A DNA stretch of 11,785 nucleotides, from assembly GCA_937906355.1 (NCBI GenBank), contig CALCWF010000125.1, positions 1 through 11,785 on the forward strand. The letters are read 5' to 3'. This stretch comes from an uncultured Rickettsiales bacterium (lineage in GTDB: Bacteria > Pseudomonadota > Alphaproteobacteria > Rickettsiales > Deianiraeaceae). Below, one piece after another: positions 1-6,569 of the stretch. A program made the position numbers and the translations under genes. The notes below the pieces were generated by a model that made no database searches, was not told the origin of the DNA, and saw only the letters and a list, made by a program, of their open reading frames with translations. Position 1 is the stretch's first letter. The number at the start of each line of letters is the position of its first letter.

Positions 1-2
1 AA

Positions 3-1061
3 ATCGAAGTCGATATTGGAAGAGGTGCAGAGCATTCGTTTTGGTCGCCGAGAACGATAGATATAGATATTTTGTATTGTGAAGAAAATGGTAGACAGAT
101 CGTTTTAAATACGAAGCAATTGTCTATACCCCATAAGGAGTTATTTAATCGTTCATTTGTGTTAGATCCGCTAGCTTATCTGAACTCAAATCTCATTATA
201 AACGATAAAAGCGTGATAGACGAGAGCAGAAAGAGTAGATATCATCAGCCGTGTATAATGGCGATAGTGAATATAACGAATAACTCTTTTTCTGGCGATG
301 GATTATTAGACAGACAACGAATTGAGAGCAAGATTATCAACTTAGTTAACGAAGCTATTCCGATTATTGATATAGGTTGCGAGGCTACGAACGTGAAAGC
401 GGAGATATTGTCGGCAGAAGAGGAAATAGATAAGTTGAATAAGTTTGGTATTTTTGATATAATTAAGGACGTCAGAAGTAAGACACGCTCGACGAAGTTC
501 TCGATAGATACATATCATTACGAAACGGCACGAATATGCGTTGAGAACGGCTTTGATATAATAAATGACGTTAATGGTTTCAAGAGCGAAGAAATGTGGC
601 AGATTATGGCGAATAATCCGGAAGTAGACGCCATAATAATGCATTCCTTAACGACACATACAAATACACGTATTGTCGTTGATGATAATGTAGATATTAT
701 ATCTCTATTGAACGATTGGTGCGCCGACGTTTCGAATAACGTTGAGCGTCATAATGTTGCACGTAGTAGAGTTGTTGTAGATTATGGAATTGGTTTTAAT
801 AAGACCGCTTGGCAATCGTTGAAGATATTGAAAAATCTCGACAAGATCGATAGTCATACTTACAGAGTTCTGATAGGTCATTCAAGAAAAAGTTTCATGT
901 CGCTGTTTACTCCGGAAGGAACGATGGCGAGAGATAGAACATTAGAAACACTCGGATGCTCGATTGCGTTACAGCAAAAGGGCGTAGATATTTTGAGGGT
1001 TCATGATGCGATTGAATTGAAAAGAGTGATGAATGGATACTACAATGTATTACAATTGTAG
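3..1061 (+). CDS. folKP: Bifunctional HPPK-DHPS folate enzyme (FolK-FolP fusion), 5' end outside window
   Basis: The open frame runs in from the left edge, so the TTG at 72 is not the start. The first codons carry the C-terminal HPPK signature WSPRTIDIDIL (about 42-74) and then PHKELFNRSFVLDPLAYL, the end of the pterin pyrophosphokinase domain. A dihydropteroate synthase barrel follows: MAIVNITNNSFSGDG (258 onward, loop 1), IDIGCEATNVKA (loop 2), FSIDTY, DIINDVNGF, VVDYGIGFNKT, LIGHSRKSF and a final RVHD. HPPK pyrophosphorylates 6-hydroxymethyl-dihydropterin, and DHPS joins the product to p-aminobenzoate in the cytosol. Fusions of the two are known, including in Rickettsia. Loops 1 and 2 are unusual: the family normally reads TPxSFSDGG and ESTRPGA, so the loop 2 Arg-Pro-Gly is absent here. 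The gene is convergent with lpxI. Confidence 0.92.
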   Translation: MEVDIGRGAEHSFWSPRTIDIDILYCEENGRQIVLNTKQLSIPHKELFNRSFVLDPLAYLNSNLIINDKSVIDESRKSRYHQPCIMAIVNITNNSFSGDGLLDRQRIESKIINLVNEAIPIIDIGCEATNVKAEILSAEEEIDKLNKFGIFDIIKDVRSKTRSTKFSIDTYHYETARICVENGFDIINDVNGFKSEEMWQIMANNPEVDAIIMHSLTTHTNTRIVVDDNVDIISLLNDWCADVSNNVERHNVARSRVVVDYGIGFNKTAWQSLKILKNLDKIDSHTYRVLIGHSRKSFMSLFTPEGTMARDRTLETLGCSIALQQKGVDILRVHDAIELKRVMNGYYNVLQL

Positions 1062-1176
1062 ATGTTATAGTATTTTGTACTATTTCTATAATATATTAAA
1101 AGTGTGTATCGTATATTGCTATATTACTCTTCGTTTTAAATGTCGCTATTTGTGCATACTTGAATATATAGTGCGA
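1062..1176. other. Convergent intergenic region with a weak AT-rich hairpin
   Basis: This gap separates the converging ends of folKP and lpxI. It holds ATAGTA (1067-1072) and TACTAT (1078-1083) around a 5-base loop, a 6-bp perfect stem just after the folKP stop. The stem has only one G-C pair and no clear U-tract, so a role in termination is possible but weak. No RNA gene or further ORF with coding character was seen. Confidence 0.3.
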
Positions 1177-2247
1177 TTAGTTGCTTTTGTAGATCTTTAT
1201 AAAGAATTTTTTTCTTATTGATTTGTTGTTGTTTTTTTCTATTGTTCTTTTTATTTCTTCTCTGTCTAAGACTATAACGGAGTTGTGTTCGATTACCATT
1301 CCGGCGAAGTTATTTGCTATTGCGTCTTTTACTGTATCGATTCCGATCGTCGGGATGTCTATTTTTCTACTTTGTCCTATTTTACACATTTTTATCAAGA
1401 TTGGTCTTTTTACTCCACGACTTAATGATGTCCGTTTGTTGATGAGATTTTTTGCGTAGTATTTTCCGCATCTTTTTATTAGTTCCGCCGTTCCCTCGGC
1501 TCCTTCTATACCTATTGTTCTGCCGTTATTGACGACTATAGATTGTCCTATATCGAATTTTGAGAGTGCATTTAGTATATTAACGCCGTAATTTATATCG
1601 TTTACATAACTTGTTGCTATTTTTTCATTTATGTTATCGTCCTTATTGCATAGAATATTTGGAACTATATCTTGAACTGGTATTACTTTACATTCGAAGC
1701 TATTGAATATCTTTTCTACTATTGTTAACAGGAAATTATCACCTTTTTGCTTTGCGAAGATTACTTTTATAATATATTTTAGGATTTTCGGAGAAAATAT
1801 ATTTGATAACTTTATATTTTTCATTCCCGGAAAACGAATACCGCCACAACATACAATTTTAGATACTTTCTTCCTTTTTATTATATTGATTATATTCTTT
1901 GCGTCTTGGAGAGAAATCTTAAAGACGTCGTATTGTAGTTTAGACAATATTTTACTATTATTTCCATCGAGGCTAAGTATAATAAAGTTTTTTTTATCCG
2001 TATGTAGCTTGTTTGCTACGATGATCGGTAGTTTTCCGTTGCCCGCTATTATCGCGATTGTGCTTTTTGTTGTTTTTTTATCGTTGTTTGTTGTATTCGA
2101 TTTGTTTGATGTCTTGGAGTGTGCCTTATTTTTTATATCACTTTTTACATTACTTTTTGTTATTTTCTTCTTTCGATAGTTTTTATTTGTAGAATTTGCA
2201 GTTTTATTTTGAGCTATTTGTCTTATCTTTTTTATCGATCTATTCAC
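1177..2247 (-). CDS. lpxI: LpxI-family UDP-2,3-diacylglucosamine pyrophosphatase (DUF1009) with a basic N-terminal extension
   Basis: LpxI hydrolyses UDP-2,3-diacylglucosamine to lipid X plus UMP in the lipid A pathway and replaces LpxH in many alphaproteobacteria. Family motifs appear in order: IAIIAGNGKLP (residues 64-74), KGDNFLLTIVEK (168-179), FDIGQSIVVNNGRTIGIEGAEGT (231-253) and KIGQSRKIDIPTIG (289-302), then GMVIE and VLDREE. The start is a GTG 6 bp after the exoD stop, so the two genes probably form an operon with coupled translation. Two things are odd. About 62 Lys/Asn/Ser-rich residues precede the usual N-terminus, with no internal Met before the domain. The Asp normally seen in EGTD is Ala254, and the Asp in GQDxR is Ser293. 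The family is secure; activity is uncertain. Confidence 0.88.
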   Translation of the reverse strand: MNRSIKKIRQIAQNKTANSTNKNYRKKKITKSNVKSDIKNKAHSKTSNKSNTTNNDKKTTKSTIAIIAGNGKLPIIVANKLHTDKKNFIILSLDGNNSKILSKLQYDVFKISLQDAKNIINIIKRKKVSKIVCCGGIRFPGMKNIKLSNIFSPKILKYIIKVIFAKQKGDNFLLTIVEKIFNSFECKVIPVQDIVPNILCNKDDNINEKIATSYVNDINYGVNILNALSKFDIGQSIVVNNGRTIGIEGAEGTAELIKRCGKYYAKNLINKRTSLSRGVKRPILIKMCKIGQSRKIDIPTIGIDTVKDAIANNFAGMVIEHNSVIVLDREEIKRTIEKNNNKSIRKKFFIKIYKSN

Positions 2248-2253
2248 GTTTGA

Positions 2254-2850
2254 TTAGAAAAACAAGTAGTCTTTGACTGCTAGAAAAGTTTTTATAGTCA
2301 ACGACATAAAAATGATGCCAGTAATGCCAGTTATGAGACTAATTATAACGAATAGTCCATCTTTCACTATCAAGGCCACACTAAGCAACATACCGGCTAA
2401 CGCTGGTATCATGCATATAAATGGAATAGGAATAGCAGAGCATAGAGCTGAGACTAACAACAGCACGTCGTAGACTTTATATAGTTTTGGCGTCACGAGG
2501 ATAACCAATCTTCTTTGGGTTATTGCTTCTATTTTGTCTAGGTACTTTCTCGATACATCGTCTATCGTTCTGATTATTTTTTTACTTATTCGCACTTCTG
2601 ACAACCATCTTGGTATCCATACTCTCTCTCTACCGACGAGTATTTGAGATGTTATAAATAATGCAGGAATTGCTAGTATAGTTGATAGACCAGGTGGCAT
2701 AGGTATTGGTAATATTATTATTGCAAACGAAATAAAAGAAGATATGTAGTTAGAACGTTTCCCCAGCAATCCGAATAGTCGATTTACAGTTATTCCACGC
2801 TTACGCGTGCAATTATTTATATATGAAAATGACGCCAGAAAGTTGTTCAT
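2254..2850 (-). CDS. exoD: ExoD-family integral membrane protein
   Basis: This is a 198-residue hydrophobic protein of the exopolysaccharide synthesis ExoD family. The family hallmark is clear: a short N-terminal GLLGKR, a first membrane stretch with LPIPMPPGLSTILAIPALF, the conserved VGRERVWIPRWL loop, a polar middle, and a second hydrophobic half with ALCSAIPIPFICMIPALAG and KDGLFVI. Rhizobial ExoD affects exopolysaccharide production and alkali tolerance, but its biochemical role is unknown. I chose the ATG at 2848-2850 because AAGGAAG lies 8 bases upstream; in-frame ATG (2874) and TTG (2877) starts would add 8-9 residues. It is the first gene of the exoD-lpxI pair and is read from the divergent promoter at 2898-2925. 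Family assignment is strong, function is inferred. Confidence 0.85.
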   Translation of the reverse strand: MNNFLASFSYINNCTRKRGITVNRLFGLLGKRSNYISSFISFAIIILPIPMPPGLSTILAIPALFITSQILVGRERVWIPRWLSEVRISKKIIRTIDDVSRKYLDKIEAITQRRLVILVTPKLYKVYDVLLLVSALCSAIPIPFICMIPALAGMLLSVALIVKDGLFVIISLITGITGIIFMSLTIKTFLAVKDYLFF

Positions 2851-2858
2851 TTTATTTA

Positions 2859-2865
2859 CTTCCTT
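2859..2865 (-). promoter_or_regulatory. Ribosome binding site of exoD
   Basis: On the minus strand AAGGAAG sits 8 bases before the ATG at 2848-2850. It is one of the few strong Shine-Dalgarno sequences in the window and decides the start, disfavouring the upstream in-frame ATG and TTG. Confidence 0.7.
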
Positions 2866-2897
2866 CACAAACATCAATTTAAAACTACCAGTAGTGT

Positions 2898-2925
2898 AGT
2901 ATACGCATTTTTTTCTTCATGTCAA
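2898..2925 (-). promoter_or_regulatory. Sigma70-type promoter of exoD-lpxI
   Basis: On the minus strand a perfect -35 TTGACA (2920-2925) is followed by a 16-bp spacer and -10 TATACT (2898-2903). Predicted transcription starts near 2891, leaving about 40 bases of leader with the exoD ribosome binding site. It mirrors the promoter at 2928-2955 on the other strand. Confidence 0.75.
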
Positions 2926-2933
2926 GCTTGACA
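2920..2933. promoter_or_regulatory. 14-bp perfect palindrome shared by two divergent -35 boxes
   Basis: TGTCAAGCTTGACA is an exact inverted repeat. Each half provides the TTGACA of one promoter, with only GC (2926-2927) between the two hexamers. Polymerase bound in one direction should exclude it from the other. The palindrome could also be an operator for a dimeric regulator; that is inference. Confidence 0.7.
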
Positions 2934-2955
2934 GTTGTATGGAAAGTGCTATACT
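2928..2955 (+). promoter_or_regulatory. Sigma70-type promoter of the outer-membrane protein gene
   Basis: TTGACA (2928-2933), a 16-bp spacer and TATACT (2950-2955) form a near-consensus promoter. Transcription should begin around 2962, downstream of the possible ATG at 2919. This rules that ATG out and supports the start at 2991. Confidence 0.75.
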
Positions 2956-2990
2956 GTCGTGGAGTTAATTACGTGAGAGGCACGAGCATT

Positions 2991-4319
2991 ATGAAATACT
3001 ATTATAGTATAGCAAATATATTCTCATCGTCGAGAATATCAAAGGCGGTTACACTGTCGTTGTCGATAGTATGTTTTTTCGAGATATTAGGGTCTTGCAG
3101 TTTAGCTAGCTCGACTTCCAATGCTATTGGTAGCTATTATACCGATGGCAATCAATACGAGACGTCGAATTTTTATGCAAATGCGTATATTTCTAACGAT
3201 AGTAACACCTTGATTAAGGAAAAAGTTAACAAATACACGACAATGAATGATGATTTAGGCAATACGCTCGGTGGTAAAGATGGATCTAGAAAGATATATA
3301 ATACGATAATAATAAAGACAAGAAAAAAAAGTACAGATGGCACAAAAACTAGTAGATACAAGCGTAAGACTATATTGAATAATTCTGATACATATAAGAC
3401 AGATTATACGAGCAATGAGAATAAGATTACGTTTACAGGCAACAATCGTGATTTTCGAAGTATGCACGATAAATACAACTCTAAGAGAAAATTTGGTCCT
3501 TTTATGAAAACTACGCCAGATGGATGGTATGTATACGCACTTGGTAGTTTTTCTTTTTCGACGCCTAGTGAATTATCGATAAACGCTCTCGACGCAAATG
3601 GTAATAGAACCGAATACGGTATAGTATCTGCTGCGACAACTAACACTAGATGGTCTGGTGGAAATTTCGGCGGAACACTGGGAATGAAGGCTTATTTCAA
3701 TAAAGATAAAGTTGCCGTTTTCATTTCGCCAGAGTTGTTTTATTCGAATTTGAATATTAATTCAGGAAATACGGTATATAATTCGAGGCAACATATAGAT
3801 AGTTACGTAGATCCTACAACTGGTAAGGCTGGGATAGATCTGAATTTGCCAGTCGATTTGTCGCTGAAGCCGAAAAGTATATTCGGAGGTAGCTTGAGAC
3901 TTGGAACTACGTTTTTTAATACTATATCCGTGTTTGGAAAGGTCAACTTAGGTGCGATGCTTGCTAATATATCGGTTTCTCCAAGAGCTGACGCAATAGA
4001 TTGGGAGACGATAGGACCAGACATCAGTAAAGAGACACGGGAGGCGATAGAAAATGAATACCGAAGCAGAAGATCGGAAGCGTATAACAGACTGTTTTTA
4101 ATGTATGGCTTTGGCTGTGGTGTTGAGTTTACCGCGTATAATCAACATTTAATTATAAGACTTGACTACGACTACAATTTTGTGAATGAGGTTGTCCATT
4201 TGAATGGAACTGCGTATAGGAGAATTACAGACGGTTCACAGAGACTTGACGATGGGGACAAATGGAAGATGAATGTACACTTCGGAACGATCAAACTTAG
4301 TGTCGGTTTTGCGATTTAA
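2991..4319 (+). CDS. Outer-membrane beta-barrel surface protein (rickettsial surface-antigen type)
   Basis: This 442-residue exported protein starts at the ATG at 2991, with GAGAGG 10 bases upstream; the frame is open back to 2919 but that lies upstream of the promoter. Residues 1-40 look like a signal peptide: basic residues, a hydrophobic run, then LGSC36SLASS. Either lipobox cleavage before Cys36 or signal peptidase I cleavage after Ala39 is possible. Residues 45-175 are polar and Lys/Asn/Thr-rich. From about residue 178 (DGWYVYALGSFSFS) to the C-terminus, alternating aromatic and hydrophobic strands separated by polar turns indicate a beta-barrel, with FGGSLRLGTTFF, LMYGFGCGVEF, LIIRLDYDYNF and a last strand IKLSVGFAI. 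The pattern resembles the Surface_Ag_2/OmpA-like barrels of Rickettsiales. The final residue is not the usual Phe. It faces exoD-lpxI across a shared promoter. Confidence 0.72.
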   Translation: MKYYYSIANIFSSSRISKAVTLSLSIVCFFEILGSCSLASSTSNAIGSYYTDGNQYETSNFYANAYISNDSNTLIKEKVNKYTTMNDDLGNTLGGKDGSRKIYNTIIIKTRKKSTDGTKTSRYKRKTILNNSDTYKTDYTSNENKITFTGNNRDFRSMHDKYNSKRKFGPFMKTTPDGWYVYALGSFSFSTPSELSINALDANGNRTEYGIVSAATTNTRWSGGNFGGTLGMKAYFNKDKVAVFISPELFYSNLNINSGNTVYNSRQHIDSYVDPTTGKAGIDLNLPVDLSLKPKSIFGGSLRLGTTFFNTISVFGKVNLGAMLANISVSPRADAIDWETIGPDISKETREAIENEYRSRRSEAYNRLFLMYGFGCGVEFTAYNQHLIIRLDYDYNFVNEVVHLNGTAYRRITDGSQRLDDGDKWKMNVHFGTIKLSVGFAI

Positions 4320-4349
4320 TACGAATCTAGTATATAGATGTGTTCGTAT
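4319..4349 (+). terminator. Possible terminator hairpin after the outer-membrane protein gene
   Basis: ATACGAA (4319-4325) pairs with TTCGTAT (4343-4349), and TCTA (4326-4329) with TAGA (4335-4338) inside, leaving a small TGTG bulge. The stem begins at the stop codon. It lacks a following U-tract, so it may only protect the 3' end or mark weak termination. Confidence 0.35.
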
Positions 4350-4423
4350 ATAGGCAAAAGAGCATTTAGTGTCGCGTGATTCGTCGTTTGTATGATTCAT
4401 TTCGTAAGTTGCTGTATACTGTA

Positions 4424-4450
4424 TAGATAAATATAGCTAGATAAATATAG
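4424..4450 (+). repeat. Two tandem 13-bp repeats upstream of the 4495 gene
   Basis: TAGATAAATATAG occurs exactly at 4424-4436 and 4438-4450, one base apart. Each copy ends in an ATATAG core that offers a -10-like box. TTGCTG (4409-4414) with a 17-bp spacer to TATAGC (4432-4437) is a possible but weak promoter. The rest of the gap 4320-4494 shows nothing else recognisable. Confidence 0.5.
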
Positions 4451-4494
4451 TTTTTTAAAAAAATTATTTACATAAAACGATAAGAGATGGATTT

Positions 4495-5034
4495 ATGATC
4501 GACTTGATTAAGACATTCATTCTTGCGTTGTTCGTCGATAAGAAATATCGCTATTTGTTATTATTTATAATAATTGCCAGCGTATATCGTTTTTTAAAGT
4601 GGTTGTCTGTCATGACTTTGTTTACGATGCCAAATACAGATTTTAGACAGGTAAACAATGACGGTTCGTTGAGCTTTAATTTTATTAAATACGAGCAGAA
4701 GATTTATCCGAAGAACTATCAGTTGCCAACAAAAAGAGGCAAGAGGAATAAAAAGTTTGATATAAAAGATATAAAGAACACTAAGTTGTGTGAGCAGAAA
4801 TTTTTTGAGATATATGTTAGTGCCGTTAACGACTTGGTAAGAAGTTCAAGAAATAAGAAGTTTATACTACATTTTGATAGCAAGATACCGGTTAGTATTG
4901 GCGATATAAGCTATTTTGATTCAAATCAAAACGAGAAGTATATATATAGTTCTTTAAGGGAACAAGGTGCTATATTTGACAAAAAAGACGACATAGACTA
5001 CTGCGAAGAACTTAAAAGAATTAGTAAAAAATGA
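4495..5034 (+). CDS. Hypothetical membrane-anchored protein
   Basis: I do not recognise this 179-residue protein. The ATG at 4495 is preceded by AAGAGATGG, a plausible ribosome binding site. Residues 1-15 form an amphipathic hydrophobic start, KKYRY marks a basic boundary, and about residues 20-44 (LLLFIIIASVYRFLKWLSV onward) form one membrane segment. The remaining 135 residues are polar and Lys-rich, with a segment LCEQKFFEIYVSAVNDLV that looks helical and an ILHFDSKIPVSIGDISYF stretch that looks like beta strands. One membrane anchor with a soluble domain is likely; the side of the membrane is unclear. It stands alone with intergenic sequence on both sides and has no motif that indicates function. 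Confidence 0.6.
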   Translation: MIDLIKTFILALFVDKKYRYLLLFIIIASVYRFLKWLSVMTLFTMPNTDFRQVNNDGSLSFNFIKYEQKIYPKNYQLPTKRGKRNKKFDIKDIKNTKLCEQKFFEIYVSAVNDLVRSSRNKKFILHFDSKIPVSIGDISYFDSNQNEKYIYSSLREQGAIFDKKDDIDYCEELKRISKK

Positions 5035-5077
5035 GCGTCCTAATCTATTTATTGCCATTCGTATTTATATCATCGAG

Positions 5078-5140
5078 GTTCTATCGAAAGACTGATTTAC
5101 TTATTGATTTGCTTGTTTTACGATAAAAGTTCTTTCGAAA
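5078..5140. repeat. Spaced 12-bp repeats and 8-bp inverted repeat upstream of the secreted protein
   Basis: GTTCTATCGAAA (5078-5089) and GTTCTTTCGAAA (5129-5140) match at 11 of 12 bases, 51 bp apart. Within them TCGAAAGA (5084-5091) and TCTTTCGA (5131-5138) form an exact inverted repeat, and TTTCGAAA (5133-5140) is itself a palindrome. Two sites about five helical turns apart, just upstream of a promoter, could be operator sites; that is inference. Confidence 0.45.
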
Positions 5141-5167
5141 TTGAAATTGATTTGAAATTGAAATTGA
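5137..5167. repeat. Direct repeat of a 14-bp GAAATT-based unit running into the -35 box
   Basis: GAAATTGAAATTGA is present at 5137-5150 and 5154-5167 with TTT between, a 17-bp period. The second copy supplies the first four bases of the TTGACA -35 element. Confidence 0.6.
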
Positions 5168-5191
5168 CACTCTTTTGTATTATACTATAAT
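5164..5191 (+). promoter_or_regulatory. Full-consensus sigma70 promoter of the 5207 gene
   Basis: TTGACA (5164-5169), a 16-bp spacer and TATAAT (5186-5191) match the consensus exactly. The expected transcription start near 5198 leaves only about 9 bases before the ATG at 5207, so the mRNA would be nearly leaderless. No Shine-Dalgarno is seen. Confidence 0.78.
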
Positions 5192-5206
5192 ATAGATAGT
5201 TACGGT

Positions 5207-6409
5207 ATGGAAAAATATAAAAATTTTTTTATCGGTTTGATGGTTTTTTTAGCTTCCCATGCCGTTTGTTTTGCTACCGATGTGAATATAGAAAACACAG
5301 ACGGGAAAAGTACGAGTAGCTCGGGTGTTACTCGCACTGATCGTCTTAACAGTAATTCAATAAATAAGACAAATAGTGCAAAAACATCTGAAAATAATAC
5401 AACAAGGGAGACAAAATTTTCTTCCGAAAATATAAGTGTGAGTGACGATACGATTGTTAGAGTTCCGTTATCCGGTGTCAATGATAAGCATACAGGTACG
5501 ATTGGAGACTCTAATCAAAATGGTCAAGCCAATGGCAACAAAAACGTGAAATCGACAAATATCAATAAAGATGCTCTTATATATGAGAGCACGGTCGTTG
5601 GCGACGTGCAAAATATTGTAATTAGTGGTAAATATAATCTCAATAATTCTAAGACGGATACTCATGCTATCAAATTAAAGAATGGCGTCAAGAGTATTAG
5701 CATTGATTTTAGACCGGAGATTGAAGTTGACTGTGGTAATAAAACTGATACAAAGACAAAGTATCCTATCGGAAATTGTTGTAGAAGTAGTGTTGACGCT
5801 CCTTGTAAGAGCAAGAAGGATGTAAAGAGGAAGGTATTTAATAAAAAGATAACGAAGAATAGTAAAAAAAACAATGGCAATAGCATGAAATTTCGAGGTG
5901 CGAAAAGTAGTCGACCTGTTGCTTTAAAAACACAGTCATCTTCCCTGAAAGGTGAGCTAACGATTGGCGATGCCGTGGCTGACGTGAAAGATAAATCGAA
6001 AAAAGTTAATACGATGAGCGAGGCTGATGAATCGATTTCTGAGATTAGTGTGAATAGTAAAAAAGTCACAGCAGATATAAAAGCATCGAGTAATACGCGT
6101 GAGAATAACAAAAACGGAGGCACAAAAGTCATCGAGAGGCAGATAGTGAGTGCTCCAATTTATGTTATAAATCGTATTATTGGCGTTGACGAAGATGTAG
6201 TTTTGACACAAGATACGGTTGATAAAATCGCCATAGATGGTAATAGTAGTGTTACGGTATATGACACACAGGAAAAAAAGAAAAATGATTCGTTCAAAAA
6301 TGCTTTTTTAGGTGACTCGGAGACAGCTTTTGTTAACCAATATGACGTTATTGAGAATGACGATCTGAAATATGGGGAGGTTGCTTTTGTTAGCGACTAT
6401 AATGACTAA
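5207..6409 (+). CDS. Secreted Lys/Asn/Ser-rich hypothetical protein with a central cysteine cluster
   Basis: I do not recognise this 400-residue protein. Residues 1-23 are a clear signal peptide: MEKYKN, hydrophobic FFIGLMVFLASHAV, cleavage after CFA, giving TDVNIEN as the mature start. The mature protein is hydrophilic: Ser/Thr/Asn-rich to residue 125, a more ordered VVGDVQNIVISGKYNL stretch, four cysteines at 176, 191, 192 and 200, a strongly basic section at 200-245, and an acidic Tyr/Asp-rich C-terminus. Four cysteines in 25 residues of an exported protein could form disulfides or bind metal. It has its own consensus promoter and is not tightly linked to its neighbours. It could be a periplasmic, surface or released protein; nothing in it fixes a function. 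Confidence 0.65.
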   Translation: MEKYKNFFIGLMVFLASHAVCFATDVNIENTDGKSTSSSGVTRTDRLNSNSINKTNSAKTSENNTTRETKFSSENISVSDDTIVRVPLSGVNDKHTGTIGDSNQNGQANGNKNVKSTNINKDALIYESTVVGDVQNIVISGKYNLNNSKTDTHAIKLKNGVKSISIDFRPEIEVDCGNKTDTKTKYPIGNCCRSSVDAPCKSKKDVKRKVFNKKITKNSKKNNGNSMKFRGAKSSRPVALKTQSSSLKGELTIGDAVADVKDKSKKVNTMSEADESISEISVNSKKVTADIKASSNTRENNKNGGTKVIERQIVSAPIYVINRIIGVDEDVVLTQDTVDKIAIDGNSSVTVYDTQEKKKNDSFKNAFLGDSETAFVNQYDVIENDDLKYGEVAFVSDYND

Positions 6410-6569
6410 TAAATGATGCGTATTTACACAAATTTTAAACTATTTTGTTTTCATATCAGGAGTATTTTTTGACATTATATAGCAAATAGTGGCTTTATTA
6501 TTTTATATATCGCACAGTTGTTTGTATTGACAACTAAAAAAAGCGTTGCCAGTTCAAGTTGCGATAGAT
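6410..6569 (+). other. Intergenic region upstream of the ZapA-like gene with a small hairpin
   Basis: This 160-bp gap holds two TTGACA hexamers (6469-6474 and 6527-6532), neither with a good -10 at 16-18 bp. AGTTGT (6516-6521) and ACAACT (6530-6535) form a 6-bp stem overlapping the second hexamer and followed by A's, not U's. AGGAG (6458-6462) leads only to a six-codon frame. A promoter must lie here, or upstream transcription reads through; I cannot place it. Confidence 0.3.

Noticed and set aside
72..74. TTG as the start of a stand-alone folP
   Set aside because: The frame is open to the window edge and upstream codons encode the HPPK signature.
1703..2179. 158-residue hydrophobic plus-strand ORF
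   Set aside because: It is antisense to lpxI. Its Phe/Ile richness mirrors Lys/Asn codons on the true strand.
2919..2990. Upstream ATG extension of the outer-membrane protein gene
   Set aside because: It lies within the -35/-10 promoter and would place 24 residues before a clear signal peptide.
6155..6168. EPIYA-like phosphorylation motif (APIYV) in the secreted protein
   Set aside because: It is a single imperfect match without the EPIYA core or repeats, so not enough to claim.
6516..6535. Hairpin AGTTGT/ACAACT as a terminator
   Set aside because: On the plus strand it is followed by A's, not U's, and the stem is only 6 bp. It was left as a possible regulatory element.
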